Numbered from the stretch's first letter, positions 23,825 through 35,683 are shown. The stretch: DNA of 64,000 nucleotides from Pisolithus tinctorius (GCA_024663395.1 JANFAH010000014.1:806001-870000); one strand, 5' to 3'. A program made the numbers and translations. The notes: generated by a model not told the origin, from the letters alone.

Positions 23825-24948
23825 TCAAGCTGGTGCTGTGGGTGGCCCACCACTGCAGTAAGTGCATGGTGGGGATTGTCTGGTAATTTTTGCTGGGGGG
23901 CTTGCAAATGTCCTGGATGGTACTGTGGGTAGGCCATCCAAGGGGGTGCATGGAGGGGGGGGGGCTGGTAGATGTAATGACTGGTGTTGTGAAGGCCATG
24001 CCATATGGGTTGGCTGCTGTGGTATATGCAACATTCTATAGCCCAGGTTGGTTGCAGAATGTGCAGGTGCAGTAAGCATGACATTGAGTTCTCCACCATG
24101 GCTCCTATCTGCAGTGTTCATTCCATCACTCCTGGGCCCTTCCTTTTCAACCACTGATTCTTCTGCCCTCCCCTTCCCTTTTTGCCTTGTTGATTTTACA
24201 GAACCTGCTACTGATGTAGATGTCACAGGGGTTTCCTTGTTCCCATGTTCAGCAATAGCTGCCTCCTTGGTATTTCCCCTTTTTTGACTACACACAACTT
24301 TGGCTGCATTCAGTCATAGTGAGTGATGGTCAACAACAATGGAAGAGCCAATTTGACTGTGGAGAGCCTTTGGAATGACAGCAGAAATGAGCTGATAGTT
24401 GTGCAATGCATGAGTATTGAGGAGATAAGCATTTGTTGATGCATGGACAACAGCAGGGTGCATCTTTGTTGTCTCAACACACTCTTGTTGAACAGGCACA
24501 TGTTGCATTTCTTTGCAGTTTTTCCCCTCTGCCATGCAGTCATGTTGCACATTAACCACACACAATATATCCTTCCAAAAGATGAGTACCATGTAACAAT
24601 AACTCCAACAATCTACATACCTCTGGAGTGACTACAAGTTGGTGGATAGTTTCTGGAAGCCTGAGCTGTGGTACATGAAGGGTTGGATGAAGTTCAGGCA
24701 AAAATTTAAAACAGTGCACAGCAATGTGTTGTGCATGGTGTTTCCCATGTGGAACAAGGCTTTCATCCACCATAGCCACACAAAGCTGAAGACATTTATC
24801 AGCAATGATTGTGCCTCCTTGGAATATACTTACCCCCATGTCTTCAGGAGCTTTTTTCAAGCTGTTATGCTTAACAACAACAAGACTTCCAACAGCTGCT
24901 TTATCAAGGCTGACAGTAGTAAATGCCAGGCATTTATAGTAGAGGCTA
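23825..24948 (-). pseudogene. large repeat-associated protein, C-terminal part (split by the pogo element)
   Basis: Continuation of the minus-strand frame at 35711-36628 across the pogo insertion. With the pogo element and one TA removed, VSKRS reads straight into SLYYKCLAFTTVSLDKAA. Downstream (leftward) are VVKHNSL, then CVVNVQHDCMAEGKNC (about 24540), THALHNYQLISAVIPKALH (about 24380) and a Lys/Ser and then Pro-rich tail ending near 23825. This motif order belongs to a very common Agaricomycete repeat-linked protein whose biochemical role I cannot name. The copy is CpG-depleted. A short intron is likely near 24840-24770. Confidence 0.6.
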
Positions 24949-24973
24949 CTATCACTTGACCAGTGTTGCAAAA
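24949..24973. repeat. left terminal inverted repeat of the pogo element
   Basis: CTATCACTTGACCAGTGTTG and onward; it matches the right end at 35684-35708 except for a 3-base difference at positions 5-7. A second short ACACTGTTGCA-type match follows in both ends. Confidence 0.85.
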
Positions 24974-25361
24974 TGACACAGTGTTGCAAATCGCTAACTA
25001 CAGCACACCACACTTCAATCCAAGCCACATAGCTGTACATAGTGCATGATATACTATAGACCTAGGGGGCTGTATACTTTTTTTAAAAAAAACTGCACCT
25101 GTGGATGAGGGGAAATCAATATACTGCTTAAAAAGGGTCCTTTTCAGAATAACTTGCCAGGGCTGAGATCAAATCACATCAGAAAATCATGTAAAGCTAG
25201 CTGGGGACTCTTAAGACACTTCCCTGCTTCCTGCAAAATTTTTGAGGCCAACAAAAGGGACCCTTCAATTGTAATTGTTGCTGCAATAATGTGATGCAAG
25301 AGTGTGACAATACAAGTGGAGCAATGGTGGAGTGACATTATCAGCCATGGCAGGTCAGCAT

Positions 25362-25861
25362 TGTCATAGTTGTGCCTCGACTCTGGCTGGACTCGGCCTC
25401 GTGCTCACTCAGTCCAGCCTCGGCCTCGCCAATCCCATATCTCCAGTAGGTCTAGTGCGGTAGACACTGCTTTGCAGTGTCTGTCATTTCGGTTAAGTCC
25501 TGTCCCCAGTCCTGTCCCCAGTCTACCTGTCCTGGTCTCCGTTACCTTAGTCATACGTTAGTAATCCTTGCGAGACCGGCATTACTGGTCTCTGTACTAT
25601 AGCTACTCTAGTATATAAGCTCGTAGATACTCGGCCTGTAGGGCTCAGTCTGAAATCAACTAAGTTAACCCTGATAACTCCATCTCAGCCTCGGACTCGG
25701 ACTGAGACCCACGCAAGGGAATAGTGCTGTACCCTCAGTCACTAAGTCCAATCAGTCCGACTATCTGTACCTTTGACTCCCCCCCTGATCCCGACCCCTT
25801 GGCCTTGCACCCGCTTCGGTCTCCAGTCTGGACTCAACCCGGACAAAACCCGTACTTGACA
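25362..25861 (+). repeat. 5' LTR of Gypsy-1
   Basis: 500 bp, starts TGTCATAG and ends CTTGACA. It differs from the 3' LTR by two indels (an extra CAGTCCTGTCCC-type repeat here, an extra 27 bp stretch near 32585 in the other) and by scattered transitions, mostly at CpG. Confidence 0.95.
25612..25619 (+). promoter_or_regulatory. TATA box in Gypsy-1 5' LTR
   Basis: TATATAAG, 250 bp into the LTR. The same motif is at 32654-32661 in the 3' LTR. It probably drives the genomic RNA. Confidence 0.5.
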
Positions 25862-25899
25862 GTATTTCAGACTCGCCACTTGTGTGGGTCTAAACCATC

Positions 25900-27282
25900 A
25901 TGGCAACCAAGACTCGTTTTCAACCTCCCCATGGTCGTTCTGCAACCAATCCCGACTCTGCTTCAGCCAGTGGGGCTCGCCATGAAACAGCACTAGCTGC
26001 TTTGGGCACCACTAGGCGCTCTCCAGACCCCATTAGTCCTTTCAGGGGCTTCTCAGCCCGCACATCTAACACCCCCACCCCACATCATCCCACTGCTCCC
26101 ATCCCTGAGGGTGACCCTGGCGATGATGGGCCAGGCAACGATGATGACAACAACCCAGATGATGATGACCCCGGTGATAATGGTCCCAGTGATGATAACC
26201 CAGAAGATAATGATCCGGAAGACAATCCGGACTTCCCAGATCCAGACACCGAACCCGTGGTCATGGTCTTCGACAGTCTCACGAAGGCCATCAAGCTGTT
26301 GGCTCGCAACGCCCGTACTAGTCCTGAGTCCTCAAGCAGGACCAAGCTGCATGAGCCCGACACTTTCGATGGCACAGATCCTAAGAAGCTCTGCGCGTTC
26401 TTTATCCAGTGCGAGCTCAACTTCCAAGACCGTCCCCAGGCCTTCAGGACCGACTGCGCCAAAGTCATCTTTGTGCAATCATACCTCAAAGGCATGGCCT
26501 TAGAGTGGTTTGAGCCGGACTTGCTCGGGCTTGATGACCCCGACGACTGGCCTCTCTGGATGGACTCCTGGAGGGAGTTCGTCCTGGAGCTACAAACCAC
26601 CTTCGGCCCCCATGACCTGGTCGCTGATGCTGAGAGTCAGCTTGACCATTTACACATGAAGGATAACCAGCGCATCAACAAATACATAGTTGACTTTAAT
26701 CGGCTTGCCTTGCAAGTTCGAGGCTACAGAGACGGTGTGCTGCGCCACCATTTCTATTCTGGCCTTCCAGACCAAATCAAAGATGAGGTCTGCTGGGTTG
26801 GCAAACCCTGGACACTTCACAAGCTCCGCCACCTCGCCCAAGAGATAGATGCACGCTATTGGGAGCGCAAAGAAGAAGTCCAAAGGGCAAATAAGCACCA
26901 AGGCTCATCCAACTCCAACAACAATAAGTCCGGCAGTTCCAGCAATAACAACCAGCCTAAGACCGGTCAAGATAAATCCAAGACCGGCAACAATAACAAC
27001 TCTGGTTCCACCCAGTCCAAGCCGGCTTCATCGAAGCCAGGCAATAGTAATAACAGCAATTCGTCCAAGCCCAAGCCTAGCAAACTCAGCAAAGATGGAA
27101 AGCTTACCCCGGAAGAACGCAAGCATCGCATAGATGGAAACCTCTGCATGTTCTGCAGAGGGTCTGGTCACTTTGCTGACAAATGCCCTAAGAAAGCTGG
27201 AAAAGCCAAAGCTCGTGCTGCGGCTACCACCGAGGCCGCACCGGCCTCAGGCTTGGGTACTACCCCTGAGACAAAAAAATAG
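25900..27282 (+). CDS. Gypsy-1 gag
   Basis: 460 residues and uninterrupted. Ser/Pro-rich start, then a long Asp/Asn/Gly-rich acidic tract (about residues 70-120). The retrotransposon gag domain follows (DTFDGTDPKKLCAFFIQCEL, GMALEWFEPDLL, YIVDFNRLALQV). Next is an Asn/Ser/Lys-rich linker and a CCHC zinc knuckle (CMFCRGSGHFADKC, near residue 428). It coats the RNA and builds the particle. It ends with TAG at 27280, and pol follows in another frame. Confidence 0.92.
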   Translation: MATKTRFQPPHGRSATNPDSASASGARHETALAALGTTRRSPDPISPFRGFSARTSNTPTPHHPTAPIPEGDPGDDGPGNDDDNNPDDDDPGDNGPSDDNPEDNDPEDNPDFPDPDTEPVVMVFDSLTKAIKLLARNARTSPESSSRTKLHEPDTFDGTDPKKLCAFFIQCELNFQDRPQAFRTDCAKVIFVQSYLKGMALEWFEPDLLGLDDPDDWPLWMDSWREFVLELQTTFGPHDLVADAESQLDHLHMKDNQRINKYIVDFNRLALQVRGYRDGVLRHHFYSGLPDQIKDEVCWVGKPWTLHKLRHLAQEIDARYWERKEEVQRANKHQGSSNSNNNKSGSSSNNNQPKTGQDKSKTGNNNNSGSTQSKPASSKPGNSNNSNSSKPKPSKLSKDGKLTPEERKHRIDGNLCMFCRGSGHFADKCPKKAGKAKARAAATTEAAPASGLGTTPETKK

Positions 27283-27341
27283 GTAGCAGCTCCCAGGACT
27301 CCGCACAATCTGGGAGCTGTGTTGACTCCAGTTGTGCAAAC

Positions 27342-30300
27342 TTGGAGGCTCGTCTCAACACATCTGCTCTTTCCAGTCCGAATTCTTTAACCCCCTATGT
27401 CACATTAGAAAACCCAGATTTACCTCGGCTTCGTACTTTAGTGGACTCCAGTTCCACTCACTGTTTTATAGATAATCATTTTGCTAATCAACAATCTTTT
27501 ACCCCGTACTCGGTCTCCCCAATCCGACTCTGGCTCTTCGATGGAACGTCCACCTTCACTATAACCCAAGCAGTAGATGTCAACATCTGCTTCACGTCCA
27601 GGCGATGTCACCCCGGTAACCCTGTTCTTAGCCCCATTGGATTCTGAGTGTAAGATAGTCCTCGGACATGACTGGCTCACCTGCTACAATCTGTTGATTG
27701 ATTGGGTATTGGGCAGTCTAACATTCCAGACTCCTGCACAAGGAATGCCAACCCCGTCGACACCCCCTGTAAGCCCGGTCTCCACCGGCTTTCCTGATCC
27801 CAGTCCTTGTGACCAACCCGGCCTTGCGCCACCTGTACTGGTCTCCGACTCTCCGGCTTGCACCCCTCTGAAGGCCCCTCTCGTTTCCCTAATCAATGCA
27901 GCCGCTTTTGTGCACGCCTGCAAACTAGAAGGGTCTGTCCAGTTCCAACTTCAGCTCTGCCCCTCGGACTCAGCTCAAGCCCGATCAGCCTCGGCATCTT
28001 CTCCTCTGGCCTTACCCAATGTACCGGAAGAGTACCATGACTTCGCTGATGTATTCAGCAAGGCCAAGGCCTCGGTACTCCCGCCACACCAGGAGTATGA
28101 CCTAAAGATAGAGCTCGAAGAAGGAACAGCCCCACCTCTCAGCACAATCTACTCACTGTCCCCGGTTGAGCTCCAAGCTCTCTGGACATTCATCGATGAA
28201 AACCTCACTACCGGATTCATTCGGCCTACCTCCTCCCCCTATGCTGCACTGGTCCTCTTTGTCAAAAAGCAGGATGGCTCCCTCCGGCTCTGTGTAGATT
28301 TCTGCGGCCTCAACAAAATCACTAAGAAGGATCGCTATCCACTACCACTCATCTCCAACCTCTTGGACTCACCCAGCTGAGCCAAAATCTATACTAAGAT
28401 TGATCTCCGGCATGCCTACCATCTCGTCTGGATTGCTCCGGGCGATGAATGGAAGACCGCATTCCGGACTCGGTATGGATCCTATGAGTGGTTAGTGATG
28501 CCCTTCGGCCTCACCAATGCCCCAGCCGCCTTCCAGCGCTTCATCAACACTATCTTCACGGATATGTTAGATGTCTGTGTGGTCATCTACCTAGATGACA
28601 TCTTGATCTACTCCGGAGATAAGGAGTCTCACAAGCAGCATGTCCGAGAGGTACTCTGCTGGCTTCGGCTTCATGGCCTTTATGCGAAGCTGGAGAAATG
28701 TGAGTTTCACTCAGACTCGGTTGAATACCTCGGTTTCCACCTCTCCCCTGCTGGCCTCACGATGTCGAAGGAAAAAGTCCAGACCATCTGCGATTGGCCC
28801 AAGCCTCGCAAGGTCAAAGACATTCAATCTTTCCTCAGCTTCGCGAACTTCTACCACCATTTTATCTTTAATTACTCAGACATCGTTGTACCACTGACTC
28901 GGCTTACCCGCAAGGGGGCTCCTTGGAACTTCTCTGAGGAGTGCCGCCGATCATTTAATAACCTCAAGGCCACCTTCACTACCACGCCGGTCCTAACTCA
29001 TTTCATCCCTGGGGTTCCTATCACCATCGAGACCAATGCTTTGGACTATGCCATTGCCGGCATCCTCTCTATCACTTGCGGTGACAGCCAGATCCATCTG
29101 GTCGCATTTTACTCCCAGACTCTGACAGCCCTGGAATTGAATTATGACACCCACGACAAGGAATTGCTTGCTATTTTCGAAGCATTCCGGACCTGGCACC
29201 ATTACCTTGAGGGCTCGGCCTCACCGGTCAACGTTGTTACCGACCACAAGAATCTTGAGTACTTCTCTACCTCCAAAGTACTCACCTGCCGCCAAGCTCG
29301 CTGGTCAGAACTCCTTTCGCAATTCAATATGATCATCAGATTCAGGCCCGGTAAGCTCGGGGCTAAGCCCAATGCCCTAACTAGACGATGGGACATCTAC
29401 CCCAAAGAGGGGGATAGCGGCTATGCCCGAGTGAACCCGCAAAACCTGAGACCGGTTTTCACCCAGGAGCAGCTAGCGGTCTCCCTTCGTGCAACTTACC
29501 TCGAGTACCCGGTCTTACGAGCAGTCGCACTGATGGATGTAGAGAAACTTCATAATGACATCCTGACCGCACTGCCAGATGACCCGGTCTCACAAATCTG
29601 CCTGTCCGACATGTCTGATCCCTGGTGGTCAGTAGATGACACTGGCTTCCTTCGTCTTGATGGAAGGATCTATGTGCCGGACTCAAATGATCTCTGTCTT
29701 AGGGTCTTACAGCTTAAGCATGACCACCCTCTATCTGGCCACTTTGGCCAAAACCAAACCCTAGAACTCATTCAGCGTGAATACACCTGGCCCGGCCTCA
29801 GGACCTTCATCAAGGACTATGTCCGGTCTTGCACGGCCTGCGCTTGGGCTAAGGTTCCCTGCCATCGGCCTTACGGCCTTCTCAAGCAACTCCCGGTGCT
29901 GGAGAAGCCATGGAATTCTATCTCTATGGATTTCATCGAGCAACTTCCGGCCTCAACCAGCTTCACGGCCATCCTTGTAGTAGTTGACTGGCTTTCCAAG
30001 CAGGCCATATTCATCCCCACCCATGACACTATCACAGCCCCAGAACTCGCCAAACTATTCCTACTCCATGTCTTTTCGAAGCACGGAGTACCAGCCCATG
30101 TAACCTCAGACCGAGGCTTGGAGTTCGTCTCCCACTTCTTCCGGTCACTCAGTAAGGCTCTAGATATGCACTTACATTTCACCTCGGGCTACCACCCCGA
30201 AGGTGATGGCCAGACCAAGCAGACTAACCAAACTCTTGAGCAATACCTCCGAGTATACTGCAACTACCAGCAGGATAATTGGGCCGACCTACTACCTTTG

Positions 30301-30999
30301 GCCGAGTTCGCTTACAACAATGCCCCTAGCACTACTACCGGTGTTTCACCCTTCTTCGCTAATAAGGGCTATCACCCTAACATCTCGGTGTACCCAGAGC
30401 ACGACCTCACCTCCGCTCGGGCTCATGACTATGCAGTCGACTTAGACTCACTGCATCAATACCTACAGGAGGAAATGACCCTTGCACAACAGCGCTACCA
30501 AGGACTGGCCGATGCCAAATGCATGCCGGCTCCGGACTTCAAGGTCAGTGACCAGGTATATGTGAAAGCCAAATACTTCCGGTCTACTCGGCCTTCCAAG
30601 AAGCTCTCGGAGAAGAATCTTGGACCGTATCCAGTCATAGCTCAGGCTGGTACCCACTCTTTCACACTGCACCTGCCGGACTCAATGCGTGCGGTGCACC
30701 CGGTCTTCCATGTGTCCCAACTCGAGCCGGCCATCCCTAATACCATCCCAAACCGGACTCAACCACCACCCCCACCAGTCGAAGTCGATGGTGACCTAGA
30801 GTTCGAGGTAGCAGAAATCCTCGACTCTAAGGTCGACCGGTGTCACCGGTGTTGGCTTCAGTACTTAGTCCAGTGGACCAGCTACGAGGGGACCAATGAA
30901 GAAACTACTTGGGTACTCGCTACAGAGCTTGACAACACTTCTGAACTCATCCAAGAATTTCACTCCAGCTATCCTGGTAAACCCATACCATATCAATGA
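27342..30999 (+). pseudogene. Gypsy-1 pol: protease-RT-RNase H-integrase-chromodomain, two lesions
   Basis: The protease has LVDSSSTHCFID, with Ser where DSG is usual. The frame then shifts by one near 27590: a single extra base in TCCAGGCGATG accounts for it. RT follows, with a TGA at 28378 (CGA would restore it, before AKIYTKIDLR) and the active site YLDDILIYS (about 28590). RNase H starts near 29020. The integrase has a zinc-binding HHCC (HPLSGHFGQ, CTACAWAK); the first Asp is in SMDFIEQL, the second in TSDRGLEFVS. The usual TERxNQ reads TKQTNQ, so the catalytic Glu appears changed to Lys. A chromodomain (FEVAEILDSKVDRC, WTSYEGTNEETTW) ends the protein, which marks it as a chromovirus-type element. 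The stop is TGA at 30997. Confidence 0.93.
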
Positions 31000-31179
31000 G
31001 AACCGGTCTCAACCAGCCTCAGCTTCTTTTCTGTTTTCTATCGGTATCTAGTTTTCTTTGATCTCTTACTTACCTTGTTTTCCCTTTCTTCTGTTTCTCT
31101 TACTTTACTGGACACCGGACACATGACATTCACAGAAGGAAAAAAAAAAAAAAAAACTACAAGACCGTATGCTATGAAA

Positions 31180-32251
31180 CTACTCGGCCTCGGCCATGGG
31201 TTCATCTTCCCCTCCAGACTCCTCCTCTTCATCCTCGCCGTGAGTCTTCAACCACTCGGCTTCCTCGTGCAACTTGTTGGAGTCGAGCTCGGACGAGCCC
31301 AAGTCCGAAGGGGACATGGCCATCCCGAAGCCATAGGACTCGTCGAGCATCGCCTCGAGCGTGTCGGCGATCCTGCCAGAGTTTTCGGCCACAGCCTCAT
31401 GAGCCTCGAAGAGGCCCACCAGGTTGTTGGCGATGAGCCCTGCGACATCGATAAGCCACTCGAGCTTATCCTCTAAGCCCGGGAACCTGCCTGCTCCAGC
31501 CTTCCTCACCCCGCTCCCACCAACCTCGGGTTCGTCGATCTCCAGCACCTCGGTCGGTTTCGACTTCGCCCTCTTCTTTTGGCTCGGCCCGGGCTCGGGC
31601 GTCCCATTGTCAGCCTTCCTCTTCTTCCCTTTGTTGGCCTTGGAGGCGACCTTGGGACCGGCCTCGGAGTCCTTCCCATCTCCAGGCCACCAGCATTTGC
31701 CCTTTGACTGATTGCAGCAGACACAGGCTACCCGTTTTTTGTTGCCATCCACAAGGAATTCGCAGACAACTTGGGCCCGGGCGCAGCGCGTGCAGCTAAA
31801 AAGGAATGTCAAGAGAAGTATGCACAAGATGGGGGAATACTCACCCAGGGTCCATAACTACCTTTTTTACTTCACCGGCCTTGCTACCACCGGCCCTGGC
31901 TTCGTCACCCTTCCCGGCCTTGGCCTTGCATCTTCGCTTGGCCTCCCTTTCCTCCTTGGCCTTGCATCTCTCCTCCTCCTCGCACACCCTTTGCTCCTTG
32001 GCCTCCTGCGCTATCCTCTCAGTTTTGGCCTTCTCCCTCGCTGCCCTCTTGGCCTCAAGCCGAGCCTGCTCCTCCTGCCAGGCTTGCTCAGCTGCCTTTC
32101 GCCTTTTTCTCTCCTTCGCCTTCGCCTTCATCACCTCCTCTTCATCGTCAGTGTCATACCTGATGTCGTCATCAGGCAGTTGGGTCCAGTCAATAACGAC
32201 CCAGCCTTCGTCGTCGTTGTCAGTCGCAGCGATCGGCCTTGAATCGGACAT
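31180..32251 (-). CDS. antisense accessory gene of Gypsy-1: charged, Cys-cluster, helical protein
   Basis: Lies between pol and the 3' LTR on the opposite strand. ATG at 32249-32251 (MSDSRPIAATD). Exon 1 is acidic, then a long Glu/Lys/Ala/Arg coiled coil (about 40-130). A 49 bp intron (31796-31844, GTGAGT..TTTTAG) joins VVMDPG to CTRCARAQVVCEF. The Cys cluster continues (VACVCCNQSKGKCWWPG), giving C-x2-C-x6-C then C-x2-C-x6-C spacing that recalls a fungal zinc cluster. A Lys-rich nuclear-signal-like stretch follows (GKKRKADN, SQKKRAKSK), then a helical region (LEDKLEWLIDVAGLIANNLV) and an acidic tail. No premature stop is present in any exon, although sense-strand pol has lesions. Nuclear, nucleic-acid-binding function is inferred. 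A gene with the same layout is in Gypsy-3 (48068-49617). Confidence 0.75.
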
Positions 32252-32375
32252 GATGAATAGGATGAGAAAGAAAGACGCAAAGGGCTTAGCGAGCCACAAG
32301 TATCGGTTTTTCAAACTCAGCTGATTTTCGGACTCAGCCCACCATCCTCACAGGGGTCTCATGGGTTCGACCCCT

Positions 32376-32388
32376 AAGAGGGGGATAC
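32376..32388 (+). promoter_or_regulatory. polypurine tract of Gypsy-1
   Basis: AAGAGGGGGATAC directly precedes the 3' LTR at 32389, the place where plus-strand DNA synthesis is primed. Confidence 0.55.
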
Positions 32389-32892
32389 TGTCATAGTCGT
32401 GCCTCGACTCTGGCTGGACTCGGCCTCGTGCTCACTCAGTCTGGCCTCGGCCTCGCCAATCCCGTATCTCCAGTAGGTCTAGCACGGTAGACACTGCTTT
32501 GCAGTGTCTGTCATTTCGGTTAAGTCCTGTCCCCGGTCTACCTGTCCCGGTCTCCATTACCTTAGTCATACGTTAGTAATCCTTGTCTTACCAATCGTCT
32601 TAGCAATCCTTGCGAGACCAGCATTACTGGTCTCCGTACTATAGCTACTCTAGTATATAAGCTCGTAGATACTCGGCCTGTAGGGCTCAGTCTGAAATCA
32701 ACTAAGTTAACCCTGATAACTCCATCTCGGCCTCGGACTTGGACTGAGACCCACGCAAGGGAATAGCGCTGTACCCTCAGTCGCTAAGTCCAATCAGTCC
32801 GACTATCTGTACCTTCGACTCCCCCCCTGATCCTGACCCCTCGGCCTCATGCCCGCTTCGGTCTCCAGTCCGGACAAAACCCATACTTGACA
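32389..32892 (+). repeat. 3' LTR of Gypsy-1
   Basis: 504 bp, TGTCATAGTCGTGCC...ACTTGACA, followed by AGCAT. TATATAAG lies at 32654-32661. Confidence 0.95.
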
Positions 32893-34940
32893 AGCATGAG
32901 ATATACAAAGAAATTCCAAGTGGTGCATGCCCCCAGTGTGTCACACCAGGACAAAGGCTCAGCAACTCAGTCAAGAGCAAGAAGAAAAAAATTGCCATGT
33001 TTGCTCTCTTCTCACTGCTTCTGATTCTCCAAACATCCATGCTGCTGCCATTGAGCACAACATCCCCTACCATACTCTTCAATGACGATACCTTGGGAAG
33101 TCACAGGCACCTCATATTGCTCATACAAAGCAACAAACTCTCCTGCCTATGAAGGAGTCTGTGCTGGTTGATTGGATCAAGCACCTTAGCTCCATGGGGC
33201 AACCACTCAGTAAATGAATGATTTGGATCAAAGCAGAATTGCTCTGTGGGAAAAGGCCTGGTGCTCGATGGATTATTGGGTTCCTACAATGTCATCCAGA
33301 CATCATGCTTGAGAAACCAGCAGGGCTGGACCCACAGCATGGTCAAAGTTTCAATCAGACAGTGGTTGACAACCATTTCAAGCTGCTGCAACAGGTTATC
33401 AAGGAGAAAGAGATCCCCTGGGAGAACATCTATAACATGGATGAGAAGGGATGTCAGTGGGGTGGAGGCCAGAAATCATCACCAGAGAAGTACTTCATAC
33501 CATGTGGTTGGTTCCTGAAGTACAAGATTCATAGTGGAAAGCTTGAGCTTGTCACCATCATTGAATGTGTGTCAGCTGACAGTAGTAGCATTGCACCTGG
33601 ATTTGTGTTTTCAGGGAAATCTTATCATAAGAAATGGTTCAAAGCTCACCCAGACATATGGTAGGTCACTTCTGCTGTGGAATTTCCACCTGGTAATTGT
33701 TTTGACAATCTTTGTAGTGTTGGGACCTCACCAAATGGATGGACAGACAATTTCATCTGTACAAATTGGTTTGAACACACCTTCATTCCTCAGTCAAGGC
33801 ATGGAACCAGTCAGGAAAACCAATCCTGCTTATCTACAATGGCCATGGATCTCACATCACAAAAGAGATGTGTCAGCTTGCCATCAAAAACAACATTGAA
33901 TTGTTTTGCCTTCCACCTCACATGACTCACAAATTGCAACCTCTTGATGTTGGGATCTTTGGCCCACTCCAGCATGCATGGTGGAAGCAATGTGACAAGG
34001 TACTTGAGGCAACTGGTGAGGAGATCACAAGGGAGGATTTCATCAAACAGTATATGACAGCTCACACCAAGGCATTTACATCCAAGATTATCCTCAAGGC
34101 TTGGAAGAACAGCAGCATTCATCCTCTTAACCCTCACCTCTTCAATGACCAAGACTTTGCACCAAGCATGTAAACTTCCACTGAAGCACATGTGCCATCA
34201 TCCTATCCTATCAAACTTCATGAGCTACCCAACCTGGAAGGTATTACAACAGCAGATGATGATGATGACAAGTGTTCAAGTGGTTCAGACACTGATGATG
34301 ATGATGCTGTGCTGCACAGATCTGTCACTGATGACAAATCCAATGATGAAGCTGGCAAGGCCTCAACCATTCTGCCACAATCTGCTAATCACACTGGGCT
34401 TTCCCCTACCATTCCCCCCATCCAACCCATACTATGCCACCAGCAGGCCTTCAATCAAATCCTGAGCTTGTTTCATACTTCTCATCCCTGGAGAATAGGG
34501 TCAGCCAATTGGAGTCCAAGTTAGAGGAACAGAGTGGTGAACTGGAGGTGGCAAAAGCCCACTGTGCAATGGCCCTTAGCCAGATTGGAGCATTGAACAA
34601 GTGGCTAAATAGTAAGAAGAAGGGGAAGAAGTCTTGAGCAAGGAATATTGATGCTCACTGGCTGATGTCTGCAGAGGGTTTGCAGGAGTGGGAGGCACAG
34701 GATGAGGTGAGGGAAGAAAGGAAGCAGAAGAAGGCTGAGCTCACTGCATGGAAAGCAGCAAAGCAGGCAGACAGGGCAGCTTGACAAGCCCTGCAGGGTA
34801 ATGACATCCAGTTCAGTGGTGCACTCTCTCAAAAAAGCAAAGATGTTTTGATTGATATTGCTCATTGTCTTATGATTGAGACCACTGGTACTAAAGCTGA
34901 CCTGCCATTTGAAATCACTTCGATGCCCATCAACACCTGA
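32893..34940 (+). pseudogene. pogo/Fot1 transposase (DDE), decayed
   Basis: The 5' end was cut off by Gypsy-1: MAGQH before it (25346-25360) reads on into EIYKEI after it. The frame then shifts. The HTH part is seen in IHAAAIEHNIPYHTLQ (about 33050), and the CENP-B-like part in VDWIKHLSSMGQPL. The DDE core has LDPQHGQSFNQ, IYNMDEKGCQWGG (first Asp, about 33435), ICTNWFEHTF, then IYNGHGSHITKEM, where Asp is normal (Asn here, about 33840), and KLQPLDVGIFGPL (third Asp, about 33940). A coiled coil follows (SSLENRVSQLESKLEEQ). Stops inside the frame are TGA at 34635 and 34782 (each fitting CGA), two more near 33085 and 33215, and one TAA at 34171. More coding-like sequence (HMPSKQPIEQTNVDMENI) continues in another frame to about 35300. 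The copy is inactive. Confidence 0.8.
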
Positions 34941-35683
34941 AAGCTGATGCTCGCTTTGAAGGCCTTTTCAACACTCATTTGCACATGCCCTCCAAACAGC
35001 CCATTGAACAGACCAATGTTGACATGGAAAACATCCCCCCTCCTGCCACTGGCCAACACACCCATGTCATCCCACCAGTCATGTCAATGTCCAATGGAAC
35101 CAGTCAGTTTGCTGCCATCACACACAGTAATTCATTTTTGATGCCATCTACCCCCAATTTTCTTTCAGCTGGTCCATCTACATTACCTTCATTCATATCA
35201 CATCCAATGGAGTCTATAATCCATGCAATGCCCCTAGCCATTCATTTACACCAGCAACTATGTCCTACTATTACCCTAATACTTGGTCTACTGGCTCAGG
35301 CTTGTGTCACACATCCCAGACCACCAATTTCATATATCCAAATTCCTTATAATGCCACTAACAGTACTTCACTGTTTCTATACCAATTTCTGTGTTGCTG
35401 CTGTTCAAAATTCACTGACAAAAGTTACTGTGGATTATCAGCACATCAGAGTTACAATGTGAGGTGTGATGTTGTGTGACAGCCCTCAGTTCCGCAGATG
35501 GGAACATTTGCAACTCTGTATCATTTTGTGTCCAAAAACTGGCATCTCTCTGGCATCTTCTACACCACACATATCATCTTTATTTCTATCAGAAGGTTTT
35601 CTGTACAAATTCCTCTATGTACCCATGTATTTTTTAGTGTAATTACTGATGTGATTGTGTAGTTCTGCAACAGTGTTTTTTGA

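Larger units (their letters stand above)
25362..32892 (+). mobile_element. Gypsy-1: chromodomain Ty3/Gypsy retrotransposon, nearly complete
   Basis: 7531 bp with two LTRs (TGTCATAG...ACTTGACA) and a perfect 5 bp target duplication AGCAT (25357-25361 and 32893-32897). It contains gag, pol with protease, reverse transcriptase, RNase H, integrase and chromodomain, and an antisense gene before the 3' LTR. Lesions are few: one frameshift and one TGA in pol. It inserted just after an ATG at the start of the pogo transposase region. The body is CpG-rich compared with its surroundings, so it is younger than the repeats it sits in. Confidence 0.95.

Noticed and set aside
26085..26600. 171-codon minus-strand gene inside Gypsy-1 gag
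   Set aside because: Ser/Gly-rich mirror of the acidic gag tract; no introns or conserved motif.
31712..32324. Plus-strand Leu-rich frames (31712-32242, 31806-32324)
   Set aside because: Complement of the Lys/Glu-rich coiled coil of the antisense gene.
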